A stretch of DNA of 54,849 bases from an uncultured Treponema sp. (GCA_934667505.1 CAKULY010000014.1:1-54849), one strand, 5' to 3'. Counted from the stretch's first letter, positions 34,181 to 43,531 are shown. Notes: a model not told the origin generated them from the letters alone. Numbers and translations are program-made.

Positions 34181-37100
34181 CTATTTTATTTCATCCTTAT
34201 TAGTTTTTTCTACTTGCTGCAATTTTTCTTCTGAATTGGAACTATTGTTTTCTTCAATTTGTTTTGCTTCTTTTGCAAGTTTTTTTTCTTGAAGTTTTCT
34301 TTTTTCTTCTTCTTTTTTGATTCTCTCTATTTCAGGGTCAGTTATTGTTCCGTCCGGATTGTAAATGCGCTTTGGTGGACGCGGTGGAATATAAGCGCCT
34401 TCTTCTGGCGGAACATCTTCTTCTACAAAGTTGTCCTGCTTAATTTTGTCTTTAGTTCCAATCTTTATATCTTTGTCAAGTTTTAGCGCAATTATTTTGC
34501 TAACCCCGGATTCTTCCATTGTGATTCCGAGCATAGTTCCCGCGCTAGTAACGGTTTTTTTGTTGTGAGTAATTACAATGTACTGGCTGACATTTGCAAA
34601 AGTTTCCAAAGTTGTTACAAAACTTGAAACGTTTTTGTCATCAAGGGCAGCATCGATTTCATCTAACAAGCAAAACGGGCTTGGCCGCACTTGATATGTT
34701 GCAAAGAGCAGGGCTACCGCTGTCATTGTTTTTTCGCCGCCGGAAAGCAGTGCTATGCTTTCAAGTTTTTTTCCAGGAGGCTGCGCAAGTATTGCGATTC
34801 CGCTTGTAAGCACGTTTTGAGGATCTTCTAGCCTAAGTTCAGCTCTTCCTCCGTTAAATAATCTTCTGAACATATTGTGAAAATTCTTTTTAATCTTGTT
34901 ATATGTTTCAAGGAACATTTCAGAAGATTTTGATTTTATTTCTTCGCTTACACGGATAAGGTTGTCCAAAGACTTTTGTGTGTCTTCATAGTTTGCTTTT
35001 TGTCTTTCGTATCGCTCCTTTATTTCGCTAAATTCTTCTGGAGCCATCAAATTTACTTGACCACATGCTTTAAGTTCTTCTTTTGCCGAAAGCAACTTTT
35101 CTCTAAGTTCAGCAGAAGTTTTTGTAATTTTGTACATGTGCTCTTCAAATTCCATTAAGCTGCGGCTGTGCTGTTCTTGAAAATTCTGCTTTAAATTTTT
35201 AATTTCAGTGTCGCTTGAATTTAGAGATAAAGAAAGTTTTTCGTATTGAGCTTGAAACTTATTCTGTTCTTCTTGTTTTTTTATAAGCTTGTCTTTTTTT
35301 CCAGAAACATTGGAATTGTTTTCTGCAATTTTTGAATCAAGTTCTTTTAATTCTTCTGCAAGTTTTATTCCCCTATGTTCAATTTCAGCCAGCTCTTGCT
35401 GAATTTCTTCTATTCTTTCGTTTATCTCGTCAGCATTTTTGCTTTCCGCATCATATTCTTCTTCTATGGAACGCAAGGTGTTCTGTGAAGACACTAAATT
35501 TCTTCGCAAAAGGCTAGTCTGCTGCATAGATGACTGGATTTGAGTCTCCATCCTTGCTTTGTTTTCGCGAAGCTTGCTGCAAGTTTCCTTGTATTCGCTT
35601 ATTTTAGAAACAAGATTTGAATTCTGGCTGTTAAGCGATTCAATGTCTTTGTTTAATTGTTCAATTTCGTTGAGATTTTCAGATATTTTTTTATCTAAAT
35701 CCCTTTTTTTAGTCATTATTCCTTCGGGACTTAGAAATTCTACAATAAATGCAGGACTAGTTTTTTCATACTCTAAAAACGCTTCGTCTAGTTCTTGGGT
35801 AATTTTTTTAATTTCATCAAACGCAAGAACTGCATCTTTTGCTGATTGCTCATAATTTTTTTGTTCATGCGAAGATTTTGCAAAGTCGTTAAAAATATTT
35901 TTCCGGCCTTCAACAAAAATCTTTAGCTTTTGCAATTTTTCCACAAATGAATCTTTTGCTTTTTTCATTGCGGAATCTGAAAAACCTGCATCCTTTAGCT
36001 TTGAATCAAGCATTGTGACAATATCTTCTGTTATTGAAGCAAGCTCGTTCTGAAGATTTTTTCGTTTTTCATCTAAACCGGAAATTTCATTCTTTTTTTC
36101 TACAGTAATTTTATCGTTTGATGTTATTTGTGTTCCTGCAGTTACAATGTTTTCTTCAAAGTCTGCAATGTTTTTTTCAACTTCGGCAATTTGCTTTTCT
36201 TTAGAATGAAGTTCGGCTTCCTGTTCATCAATTTCATCTTCAAGCTCAGCGATATTTTCTTCTGTCGACTGTCTTTTTATTTCAAGTGTGGCGATTTTTT
36301 CCTTTATGGATCTGGCTTGCGTGTTTAATTGATTCGCAAGATCATTTTTTCCATTTTTTTCTTTTTGAATACCGATAAGTTCCGCTTGCATGGAATACAC
36401 TCTTTCCTGCATTTCCTTCACCTTATCCATATTTTCAGAAATTGTATTGTTTATTTCTTCGATTTCCGCCCTGACTTGATTTCTTTTCTTTTCAACTTCA
36501 ACAAGTTCGTTTTCGTGGCGAACTTTATCACTGATAAAGTTTTTTAATTTTAAAAGAGTTAAATCTAATTCGTAGTTAAAAATATCTTCTTTTATTTTGC
36601 GATATTTAGATGTTTTTTCTGCCTGAACTTTTAAACTGTCATAAGAACGTTTTATTTCCGCCATTGCAACTTCAATTTGCTGCATATTTTGGCGAGTCTG
36701 CTCAAGCTCTCTTTCTGCAATGGCGCACTCTTCTTTTGACCTGCTGATTCCTGCCGCTTCTTCAAATAGGTAGCGACGGTCTTCAGGTTTGCTAGAAAGA
36801 ATTTGATCTATCTTTCCCTGTTCCATTACAGAGTATGCCGATTTTCCAACACCCGTGTCCATGAACAGTTTTACAATATCTTTAGAAGTCGCAGGTTTGT
36901 TGTTTATAAAATACTCTTGCTCTCCAGAGCGATAAAGACGCCTTTTTATGGCAATTTCTGATTCTTCCATCGGAAGAAGACCGTTTTCATTGCACATAGT
37001 TAAAGTAACTTCTGCTACGTTCAAAGCAGGTCTTCTTTCTGTCCCTGTAAAGATAACATCGGTCTTTTCATTTGCGCGCAAATTTTTAGGTTTCTTTTCT

Positions 37101-37246
37101 GCAAGAACCCATTTTATGGCGTCAACAACATTGCTCTTTCCACAGCCGTTAGGACCCAGCAACGCTGTTATTCCGTCCGAAAAATCAATATGGGTGCGAT
37201 CAGCAAACGATTTAAAACCAAATATATCAAGACTTTTTAAAAACAC
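34181..37246 (-). CDS. smc: Chromosome segregation ATPase SMC, with no recognisable hinge domain
   Basis: SMC condenses and segregates chromosomes. Walker A GPNGCGKS is at 31-38. The signature LLSGGEKTMTAV is near 830-840, and Walker B CLLDEIDAAL near 855-865. Between them lie long coiled coils, but I find no canonical hinge (no Gly-rich GxxxDLI / AxxxALGxxL block). At the centre stand short segments (about 400-510) including AFIVEFLSPEGIMTKKRDL. At 1021 residues it is about 150 shorter than typical SMC. A proline/lysine-rich C-terminal tail follows the head. The start is GTG at 37246, 5 bases after GAGG. No ScpA/ScpB in the window. Confidence 0.92.
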   Translation of the reverse strand: MFLKSLDIFGFKSFADRTHIDFSDGITALLGPNGCGKSNVVDAIKWVLAEKKPKNLRANEKTDVIFTGTERRPALNVAEVTLTMCNENGLLPMEESEIAIKRRLYRSGEQEYFINNKPATSKDIVKLFMDTGVGKSAYSVMEQGKIDQILSSKPEDRRYLFEEAAGISRSKEECAIAERELEQTRQNMQQIEVAMAEIKRSYDSLKVQAEKTSKYRKIKEDIFNYELDLTLLKLKNFISDKVRHENELVEVEKKRNQVRAEIEEINNTISENMDKVKEMQERVYSMQAELIGIQKEKNGKNDLANQLNTQARSIKEKIATLEIKRQSTEENIAELEDEIDEQEAELHSKEKQIAEVEKNIADFEENIVTAGTQITSNDKITVEKKNEISGLDEKRKNLQNELASITEDIVTMLDSKLKDAGFSDSAMKKAKDSFVEKLQKLKIFVEGRKNIFNDFAKSSHEQKNYEQSAKDAVLAFDEIKKITQELDEAFLEYEKTSPAFIVEFLSPEGIMTKKRDLDKKISENLNEIEQLNKDIESLNSQNSNLVSKISEYKETCSKLRENKARMETQIQSSMQQTSLLRRNLVSSQNTLRSIEEEYDAESKNADEINERIEEIQQELAEIEHRGIKLAEELKELDSKIAENNSNVSGKKDKLIKKQEEQNKFQAQYEKLSLSLNSSDTEIKNLKQNFQEQHSRSLMEFEEHMYKITKTSAELREKLLSAKEELKACGQVNLMAPEEFSEIKERYERQKANYEDTQKSLDNLIRVSEEIKSKSSEMFLETYNKIKKNFHNMFRRLFNGGRAELRLEDPQNVLTSGIAILAQPPGKKLESIALLSGGEKTMTAVALLFATYQVRPSPFCLLDEIDAALDDKNVSSFVTTLETFANVSQYIVITHNKKTVTSAGTMLGITMEESGVSKIIALKLDKDIKIGTKDKIKQDNFVEEDVPPEEGAYIPPRPPKRIYNPDGTITDPEIERIKKEEEKRKLQEKKLAKEAKQIEENNSSNSEEKLQQVEKTNKDEIK

Positions 37247-37267
37247 ATGAACCTCATTTATCTTTTT

Positions 37268-37296
37268 AGTATACTGTTTTTATAGAGTTGATTCAA
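37268..37296 (-). promoter_or_regulatory. Sigma-70 promoter of smc
   Basis: On the minus strand, TTGAAT (37291-37296), 17 bases, TATACT (37268-37273). The predicted leader is about 15 bases and contains GAGG. Confidence 0.65.
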
Positions 37297-37343
37297 TGCA
37301 CTTCTTTTTTGCGTGCCTTGTTTTTTGCGCTGGTAATTTTAGG

Positions 37344-38483
37344 TTAAATTTGTGGAGCGCAAACTTTTCCGTAAATAATCTCTTTTGGATATATCACAAT
37401 TCCAAGTTTTTTTTCTAAGGCAGAAAGTTTTCTAAGTTCATATTCATCGCCTATAACTACATTTATTCCTTTTTTTCCAGCCCTAGCTGTTCTTCCTGCT
37501 CTATGAATAAAAAAATCTGAATCAGATGGCAAATCCAGCTGGATAATGTGTGTAATTCCTTGAATGTCTAAGCCTCTTGCGGCTAAATCGCTTGTAACCA
37601 GGAATTTTATTTTTCCGCCTCTGAATCTGTCTAACGCAGCCTTTCTGTCTCTTTTGTCAGACTTTGAATGAAGAGGAACGCACTGAATTTTTTTATAAGC
37701 CAGTTTTGTATAAATATTTTCAACCTGATCTGCTCGGCTTGTAAAAATCAAAGCTTTTTCAGGATTCTCTGCAAGAATAAACTTTTTTAAAACTTCAATT
37801 TTATCTCGCGACTCTGCATGTATCGCCCAATGTTCAATATTCTTTTTTAGGACATCTTCTTCTGGCATTACTATAGTTTTAAAATCTTTGAAAAAATTTT
37901 TTGTATTTTTGTCAATTGTCGCAGAACATGCAATTTTCTGGCAGTTTTCTGGCATTTGCTGCAGCAAATTTTTAGTTTCTTCAACTAATTCTTTTTTTAC
38001 AAGGCGGTCTGCTTCATCAAAAACTATAGCAGATACATTTTGCTGTTTTATCTTTTTTAAATGAATAAGTTCAACCAGTCTTGCTGGCGTTCCTGTTATA
38101 ATTTCGGGCTTTTCTTTTAAAGTCTCTATTTGTCTTTTTAATGGAGCTCCTCCAATAAACAGAGCCGACTTTAATGAGCATATTTTTTTTATATTTTGAT
38201 TTATTTGAGAAGCTAATTCAAAAGTTGGTGCGCAAACTATTAATTTTATAGAAGAATCTTTTTTTTCATTTTCAGTTTGATTATTTAATATCTTTGAAAT
38301 TAATGGCAAAAGATAGCAAAACGTTTTGCCAGTTCCCGTTTCTGATTGAAAAATAAGATTTGAGCCTTCTGCTATAATAGGGATGACGACCGATTGCACT
38401 TTTGTAGGTGTCTTTATGTCTATTTTTGAAAGATTTTCTTGTAATGTTGAGTTTAGAGTTAAGAATGTATTATTTTCAATCAT
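37344..38483 (-). CDS. DEAD-box RNA helicase
   Basis: An ATP-dependent RNA-unwinding protein. The Q motif (FLTLNSTLQENLSKIDIKTPTKVQ), motif I SETGTGKT, motif II FDEADRLV, motif III SAT and motif VI HRAGRTARAGK are all present. The length (379 residues) is the core alone, with no C-terminal RNA-binding tail, so the substrate is unknown. The start lies 6 bases from a TATACT box, with no ribosome-binding site. It is divergent from the glycosyltransferase gene across a palindromic promoter. Confidence 0.93.
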   Translation of the reverse strand: MIENNTFLTLNSTLQENLSKIDIKTPTKVQSVVIPIIAEGSNLIFQSETGTGKTFCYLLPLISKILNNQTENEKKDSSIKLIVCAPTFELASQINQNIKKICSLKSALFIGGAPLKRQIETLKEKPEIITGTPARLVELIHLKKIKQQNVSAIVFDEADRLVKKELVEETKNLLQQMPENCQKIACSATIDKNTKNFFKDFKTIVMPEEDVLKKNIEHWAIHAESRDKIEVLKKFILAENPEKALIFTSRADQVENIYTKLAYKKIQCVPLHSKSDKRDRKAALDRFRGGKIKFLVTSDLAARGLDIQGITHIIQLDLPSDSDFFIHRAGRTARAGKKGINVVIGDEYELRKLSALEKKLGIVIYPKEIIYGKVCAPQI

Positions 38484-38489
38484 GTTGTG

Positions 38490-38522
38490 AGTATAGCACA
38501 GTAATCGTTATTGTGCTATAAT
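38490..38522. promoter_or_regulatory. Palindromic divergent promoter between the helicase and glycosyltransferase genes
   Basis: TATAGCACAGTAA-TCG-TTATTGTGCTATA (38492-38520) is a 13-bp inverted repeat with one wobble position. Each end carries an extended -10 in opposite directions: TGC-TATACT (minus, 38490-38495) and TGC-TATAAT (plus, 38517-38522). Each -10 is 6 to 8 bases from a start codon. Confidence 0.65.
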
Positions 38523-38530
38523 AAAAAGAT

Positions 38531-39649
38531 ATGAAAATTGGCATAGATACTTTTGGCTGCGATCACGCGCGTTCAGGACTTGGAACTTACATCCTGTCAT
38601 TTGTTTCGAATATTTCTTCCGAAAGTGATGTAGATGTTGAGCTTTTTGGTTCTGAGTTAGATCGCTTTACATACACATCTGGAAAAGATATAGCGTATAA
38701 GTCTGTAAATATTGCAGACAGTTTAAACATGGAACGTTTGTGGCATTTTACAAATTCTTCAAAATTTGGAACCATGCAAAACTATGATTTAATTATTTAT
38801 CCCGCTCCAGAAAGAGTTCTTCCTATTTCTTTTAAGGTGCCAGGAATTGCGGTCGTAAACACCATCCTTTCAAATGTCGTTGAAGGAAATAAAGATTGGA
38901 TTCAAAAACTTCAAATAAAGCGAGGTCTTTTGAACGTTCAAAAAATTATTGCAGCAAGCGCTTTTATTCGAGATGATTTAATTAGCCATGGAATTGATAA
39001 AGATAAAATTGAAGTCGTTTACAATGGAATTGATCACAAGTTGTTTTTTCCTGCAATTGAATTAAATTCTGATGTAGTTGATATAAAACCATTTGCAATA
39101 AAAAGACCTTATTTTATTTATGGTTCAAGGCTTTCTGGTCCGGAAAAGAAACATATTGAGCTTATAAAAGCTTTTTCAATATTCAAAAAGAAAACAGGAT
39201 TGCCTCATAGACTTGTTATTGCTGGCAGCGACGGTTCTTATTCTGCAGAAATTCATAAGGCTGCATTTGAATCGGAATTTGCATCTGATATTTTTCTTAC
39301 AGGATATTTTCCTTATGAAAGTTTTCCTCAATTGTATTCTGGTTCAGATGCTTGTATTTTTCCGTCTGTAAATGAAGGCGTTGGCTTGCCTATTTTAGAG
39401 GCAATGGCAACTGGAGTTCCTGTAATTTGTTCAAATGCCGGTGCTTTGCCGGAAATGGGGCAGGACGCTGTAAAGTATTTTAATTCTGACAATATAGAAG
39501 AAATTGCAAGCTCTATGGAACTTGTTGTGAATGATAAAGAACTTCGCTCCGTTATGATTGAAAAGGGGTTAAAAAGGGCCGGCGATTTTAGTTGGAAAAA
39601 GACAGTCCTGCAAACAGTTGACATTGCAAAAAAAGTCATCAGTATCTAA
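38531..39649 (+). CDS. Family 4 glycosyltransferase
   Basis: A GT-B-fold enzyme that transfers a sugar from a nucleotide donor. The donor-site signature is EGVGLPILEAMATGVPVICSNAGALPE, preceded by FLTGYFPYESFPQLYSGSDACIFPS. The N-terminal half begins MKIGIDTFGCDHARSGLGTYI. No signal or membrane segment is seen, so it is probably peripheral. No ribosome-binding site precedes the ATG. Its stop codon lies inside a perfect inverted repeat. Acceptor and donor are unknown; lipid or surface glycan synthesis is likely. Confidence 0.88.
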   Translation: MKIGIDTFGCDHARSGLGTYILSFVSNISSESDVDVELFGSELDRFTYTSGKDIAYKSVNIADSLNMERLWHFTNSSKFGTMQNYDLIIYPAPERVLPISFKVPGIAVVNTILSNVVEGNKDWIQKLQIKRGLLNVQKIIAASAFIRDDLISHGIDKDKIEVVYNGIDHKLFFPAIELNSDVVDIKPFAIKRPYFIYGSRLSGPEKKHIELIKAFSIFKKKTGLPHRLVIAGSDGSYSAEIHKAAFESEFASDIFLTGYFPYESFPQLYSGSDACIFPSVNEGVGLPILEAMATGVPVICSNAGALPEMGQDAVKYFNSDNIEEIASSMELVVNDKELRSVMIEKGLKRAGDFSWKKTVLQTVDIAKKVISI

Positions 39650-39688
39650 AAGAGATTTCATTTACATTAAACATTTCTTTTAGATACT
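39641..39688. terminator. Perfect 13-bp inverted repeat between convergent genes
   Basis: AGTATCTAAAAGA (39641-39653) and TCTTTTAGATACT (39676-39688) are perfectly complementary around a 22-base loop. The left arm includes the glycosyltransferase stop codon. It lies between that gene and the end of clpX. No T run follows, so it may be a processing or barrier hairpin rather than a classical terminator. Confidence 0.55.
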
Positions 39689-39695
39689 ATAAAAC

Positions 39696-40973
39696 TTAAG
39701 CATTTACTGCTGTTGGAGAATCTGGAATAATCTCAAGAACTTTTTTTAGATCGATTTTTCCTTCTGATTTTACCATATCCTTTGTTATAACAAGTTTCTT
39801 TCGACCAGGAATACTAGGAATTTCAAACATTATATCTGTTAAAAGCTTTTCCACGATTGAACGCAAACCTCGTGCGCCTGTCTTTTGACGGATTGCTTCG
39901 TCCGCAATGGCTTCTATTGCCTGTGGTTCAAATTGCAAGTCAACGTTGTCTAGTTCAAAAGATGCTTGGAACTGCTTTGTTATTGCATTTTTAGGTTCTG
40001 TAAGAATGCAAACCAAATCTTCCTTTGTAAGCTCCTTTAAGGCAACTGTCATAGGCATACGGCCTATTAACTCTGGAATAATTCCAAACTTTACAAGGTC
40101 ATCCGGGGTGCACAAGCTGAGAAGTTCCATCTGTTGCTCTGCATTTAACTTTCCGACACTTGAACCAAATCCCATTGAGTGTTCTGCTGTTCGGTGTTCA
40201 ATAATCTTGTCCAGCCCTACAAAAGCTCCGCCTAAAATAAAAAGAATATTTGTTGTATCTATCTGCAGCATTTCTTGATTAGGATGCTTTCTTCCGCCTT
40301 GAGGAGGAACGCTAGCTGTAGTTCCTTCTATAATTTTAAGAAGAGCTTGCTGAACGCCTTCTCCGCTTACGTCTCTAGTAATAGATGTGTTTTCGCTCTT
40401 TCTTGCAATTTTGTCGATTTCATCTATAAAAATAATTCCTCTTTCTGCTGAAGCGATATTTCCATCAGCAGCGTTTATAAGCTTTAAAAGAACGTTTTCT
40501 ACGTCTTCGCCAACATAACCGGCTTCTGTAAGCGTGGTTGCATCTGCAATTGCAAATGGTACTTTTAGTTTCTCTGCAAGAGTTTTTGCAAGCAATGTTT
40601 TTCCAGAACCTGTTGGACCTATAAGAAGAATATTTGATTTTTCAATTTTAACGTCATTTGTCTTTTGGGCAATCTTTGAAATTGACATTCTTTTGTAGTG
40701 GTTGTATACAGCGACAGAAAGAACTTTTTTTGCCTGATCTTGACCAATAACGTACTGATCAAGATAGTCTTTAAATTCTTTTGGAGTAGGTACTTGAGAA
40801 AGTTCAATAGGAACCAATTCATTTTCCTGCTGTTCTAAAATATCCTGACATACTGCGATGCACTTATCGCAAATGTGAATGTTTCCGCTTGGGCCTGTAA
40901 CAAGATGTCTTGATTTGTCTGCTGGTTTTCCGCAGAATGAGCAGTAGATTGTATCGTTGTTGAATCTTTTCAT
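39696..40973 (-). CDS. clpX: ATP-dependent Clp protease ATP-binding subunit ClpX
   Basis: AAA+ unfoldase that feeds substrates to ClpP. The zinc finger has C11, C14, C35 and C38. Walker A GPTGSGKT is at 119-126, Walker [12 protein letters not shown] follows, and the pore loop GYVGED and sensor 2 TGARGLRSI are present. The 425-residue length is normal. GGGAG lies before the ATG, 3 bases past the clpP stop, so they are one operon. Confidence 0.98.
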   Translation of the reverse strand: MKRFNNDTIYCSFCGKPADKSRHLVTGPSGNIHICDKCIAVCQDILEQQENELVPIELSQVPTPKEFKDYLDQYVIGQDQAKKVLSVAVYNHYKRMSISKIAQKTNDVKIEKSNILLIGPTGSGKTLLAKTLAEKLKVPFAIADATTLTEAGYVGEDVENVLLKLINAADGNIASAERGIIFIDEIDKIARKSENTSITRDVSGEGVQQALLKIIEGTTASVPPQGGRKHPNQEMLQIDTTNILFILGGAFVGLDKIIEHRTAEHSMGFGSSVGKLNAEQQMELLSLCTPDDLVKFGIIPELIGRMPMTVALKELTKEDLVCILTEPKNAITKQFQASFELDNVDLQFEPQAIEAIADEAIRQKTGARGLRSIVEKLLTDIMFEIPSIPGRKKLVITKDMVKSEGKIDLKKVLEIIPDSPTAVNA

Positions 40974-40976
40974 TTG

Positions 40977-41576
40977 TTACTTTCTCCCATACATAACTTT
41001 GTCAATTATTCCGTACTTTAATGCATCTTCTGCAGAAAGAAATAAATCGCGTTCCATGTCTGCTGCAACTTCCTCATACGATTTTCCTGTGTGATGTGCA
41101 AAATGAGTTATTGTAAGTTTTTTTAGCCGGATTATTTCTTTTGCATGGATGGCAATGTCTGTTTCCTGACCTTCAACTCCTCCCCAAGGCTGATGAATCA
41201 TAACTCTTGAAGATGGAAGGGCAAAACGCTTGCCTTTTGAGCCGCCTGCTAAAAGAAATGCTCCCATGCTCGCAGCTTGCCCCATGCATATTGTCTGAAT
41301 AGGACATTTTACATATTGCATTGTGTCATAAATTGCAAGCCCCGCAGTTACAGAGCCTCCAGGAGAATTTATGTAAATGCTGATATCTTTTTCAGAATTC
41401 TCTGATTCCAAAAAAAGTAGTTGAGCCACTGCTAAGTCAGCGGTCGCATCATTTATTTCGCCATCAACAAAAATAATCCTTTCTTTTAAAAGTCGTGAAA
41501 ATATATCATAGGAACGTTCACCGTTTCCGCTTTGTTCTATTACGTAAGGTACTAATGTATTCATTCTTTCATTCAT
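40977..41576 (-). CDS. clpP: ATP-dependent Clp protease proteolytic subunit ClpP
   Basis: Serine protease barrel partner of ClpX. The triad is Ser103 (GQAASMGAF), His128 (MIHQPWGG) and Asp177 ([12 protein letters not shown]). Length 199 residues. GAGGAAAAAG precedes the ATG. It is preceded by a terminator-like hairpin after tig, then followed by clpX. Confidence 0.98.
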   Translation of the reverse strand: MNERMNTLVPYVIEQSGNGERSYDIFSRLLKERIIFVDGEINDATADLAVAQLLFLESENSEKDISIYINSPGGSVTAGLAIYDTMQYVKCPIQTICMGQAASMGAFLLAGGSKGKRFALPSSRVMIHQPWGGVEGQETDIAIHAKEIIRLKKLTITHFAHHTGKSYEEVAADMERDLFLSAEDALKYGIIDKVMYGRK

Positions 41577-41650
41577 CTTTTTCCTCGGTTCACAATTTTT
41601 AAGAAATTATTTTATAAATAAGAATATAGCGATTTTTTTTATAAAAAGCA

Positions 41651-41699
41651 AAAAAAAAAGGTTGTCTAATAAGTTACTACTTTTTGGACAACCCTTTTT
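41651..41699 (-). terminator. Terminator between tig and clpP
   Basis: On the plus strand, AAAAAGGTTGTC and GACAACCCTTTTT flank a 20-base loop, with a single bulged C; the A and T tracts make it usable in both directions. Confidence 0.7.
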
Positions 41700-41708
41700 G
41701 CATAAGGT

Positions 41709-43010
41709 TTATTTTGTTTTGAAAAGTTCTGCAAACGTTGTTTTGTCACCTTTTGTAACTTTTACTTCTTTATAGAGTTCTTCATAAAGTTTTTGTTCTT
41801 TTGCGTCATCTATTAACCACTCTTTTGAGCGTGGATCCGCATAGTGTTTCTTTACTTCTTCTACAGTGATACCACCTTCATCGGCAATTTGCTTGTATTT
41901 TTCTTCTATTTCTTCAGGAGTTACAGAAATGTTTCTTGCTTTTAAAAGGTTATCAACAATTATTCTGCTTTTAAGCATTTTTTCGCTGTTTCCTGTCCAC
42001 TGTTCAAGCATGGATTCTTTTGTTTGTCCAGAAGCTGTTATCATTTTTTCAAGCTGCTCAGGAGTTGTTTGGAACTGCTGCGCCATCATTCTCCATCTTC
42101 CGTCAAGTTCTGCTGCAAGCATTGACGCTGGAATTTCAAAAGGATTTTTTTCTACAAGCTGTTCAAGCAAAGACTGGCTTTTTAATTCTGCAATTTTTCT
42201 TGTTTTTGCAGTTTCCATATTTCTCTTGATGTCTGTTTTTAAATCATCTAAGGTTTTAAATTTTTCGCTGACATCTTGGGCTAAATCATCATCAAGTTCT
42301 GGAAGCTTTCTTGATTTTAAAGATTTTAAAGTAACCTTTAATTTTTTAGAATCTTTTTCAAATTCCTTTACATCATCTTTTTTCATTCCAATGATGTCGT
42401 CATCGATTTTATATACATCTTCGTCTGTTCCAAGAGTGAATACATAGCCGTCACGTTTTGCTTCAGGATTGTCAATTTCCTCATAGCAAATTGTTACAAT
42501 GTCGCCTTTTTCCGCTTTTTCGTCAGACTTTTTATCCATTACAATGGCGTTTCTTTCCTGGATAGCCTTTAATTCGTCCTGAAGCTCTTTGTCTCCAATT
42601 GAAACTTGAGGTTCTTTTACGGTAATTCCGCTAAAGTCTTTTACTTCAACCTTTGGGAATACATCGTAAGTAACAGTATAGATAAAATCTTTTGTTGTGT
42701 CGAATTCTGGAACTTTTTCCATAACTGGCTGCTGATATGGAAGAGGACGATTTTCTTCTTCTTTTTCGAATATTTCATTTAAAGATTTGTCGATTAGTTC
42801 GCTCATTGCGTCTGCTTTTAGGGAATCGCCATATTTTCTTTCAAGAACAGAGGCAGGAACATGACCTTTGCGGAATCCTGGAATTTGAGCATTCTTTACA
42901 TATTTGTTAAGAACATCATTGTATGTTTCCTGTACATCTTTTTTTCCGATTGTAACTGTTAGTTTTACAGCTGATTTTTCAAGACTTGCGAATTCTTTTG
43001 TGAGTTTCAC
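41709..43010 (-). CDS. tig: Trigger factor, ribosome-bound chaperone and prolyl isomerase
   Basis: The first chaperone that nascent chains meet. The N-terminal ribosome-binding domain has FRKGHVPASVLERKYG near the signature loop. A PPIase domain (EKGDIVTICYEEIDN ... VFTLGTDE) and a helical C-terminus follow. I choose the GTG at 43010 (433 residues). GGGAG stands 7 bases before it, and the product begins MKLTKEFASLEKSAVKLTVTIGKK, as in the family. The ATG codons at 43037 and 43079 would add residues with no homology and put the ribosome-binding site inside the gene. A hairpin of family A lies about 55 bases upstream. Confidence 0.95.
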   Translation of the reverse strand: MKLTKEFASLEKSAVKLTVTIGKKDVQETYNDVLNKYVKNAQIPGFRKGHVPASVLERKYGDSLKADAMSELIDKSLNEIFEKEEENRPLPYQQPVMEKVPEFDTTKDFIYTVTYDVFPKVEVKDFSGITVKEPQVSIGDKELQDELKAIQERNAIVMDKKSDEKAEKGDIVTICYEEIDNPEAKRDGYVFTLGTDEDVYKIDDDIIGMKKDDVKEFEKDSKKLKVTLKSLKSRKLPELDDDLAQDVSEKFKTLDDLKTDIKRNMETAKTRKIAELKSQSLLEQLVEKNPFEIPASMLAAELDGRWRMMAQQFQTTPEQLEKMITASGQTKESMLEQWTGNSEKMLKSRIIVDNLLKARNISVTPEEIEEKYKQIADEGGITVEEVKKHYADPRSKEWLIDDAKEQKLYEELYKEVKVTKGDKTTFAELFKTK

Positions 43011-43066
43011 ACTAAAGCTCCCATGAACTGTTTTCATAAAATGAAAAGTTGCAGATAAATAAGAAA

Positions 43067-43081
43067 GTTTGCGACGCAAAC
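43067..43081 (-). promoter_or_regulatory. Leader hairpin (copy A4) before tig
   Basis: On the minus strand, GTTTGC-GTC-GCAAAC, then TTTCTTATTT, like the hairpins before mrp and flgL. It follows a second small hairpin, AGGATT/AATCCT. Confidence 0.45.
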
Positions 43082-43111
43082 GTATTAGGATTCGAAAAAA
43101 ATCCTAAATAT

Positions 43112-43144
43112 AAAAAAAGCGATTCATACCTGAACCGCTTTTTG
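43112..43144 (-). terminator. Terminator after the tRNA-Gly pair
   Basis: On the minus strand, AAAAAGCGGTTC-AGGTAT-GAATCGCTTTTTTT; one wobble pair in the stem, followed by a long T run. Confidence 0.8.
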
Positions 43145-43150
43145 GTATAG

Positions 43151-43222
43151 AGCGGAAAACGGGAGTCGGACCCGCGACATCCACCTTGGCAAGGTGGCGC
43201 TCTACCACTGAGCTATTTCCGC
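43151..43222 (-). tRNA. tRNA-Gly (anticodon GCC), second copy
   Basis: A 72-nt cloverleaf. The acceptor GCGGAAA pairs with TTTTCCGC's end, and the anticodon loop TTGCCAA gives GCC. Identical to the copy at 43254. CCA not encoded; the discriminator is T. Confidence 0.95.
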
Positions 43223-43253
43223 ATATAAACTGGCGCCTTCCGGCTAACGATAG

Positions 43254-43325
43254 AGCGGAAAACGGGAGTCGGACCCGCGACATCCACCTTGGCAAGGTGG
43301 CGCTCTACCACTGAGCTATTTCCGC
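43254..43325 (-). tRNA. tRNA-Gly (anticodon GCC), first copy
   Basis: Same 72-nt sequence as the neighbouring copy, 31 bases apart; the two are transcribed together from the promoter at 43349-43377. Confidence 0.95.
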
Positions 43326-43348
43326 ATAAGTAAAAATCTATGTTTTTG

Positions 43349-43377
43349 AATATAATTTATATAGAAAATAATGTCAA
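43349..43377 (-). promoter_or_regulatory. Promoter of the tRNA-Gly pair
   Basis: On the minus strand, TTGACA (43372-43377), 17 bases, TATATT (43349-43354). Confidence 0.7.
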
Positions 43378-43531
43378 TAATCTTTTAGTATTTTGTTGCA
43401 AAAATGTTTGAAAACTAACATTGTTTTAATAAATGATTGCAAGTGGGGGGCTAAAATAGAAACAGTTGTTTTTTTACTGACGGACTGCAAAATCGAATGT
43501 GTCTTAGAAATATTTGTAGTGAAAAAAAAAT

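Noticed and set aside
43104..43295. Open frame on the minus strand over the tRNA-Gly pair
   Set aside because: It reads through two tRNA genes and a terminator, so it is not coding.
43151..43325. Repeated 72-base units that could suggest a CRISPR or other repeat array
   Set aside because: Each unit is a complete tRNA-Gly cloverleaf. There are only two copies, and the spacer is 31 bases with no further repeats.
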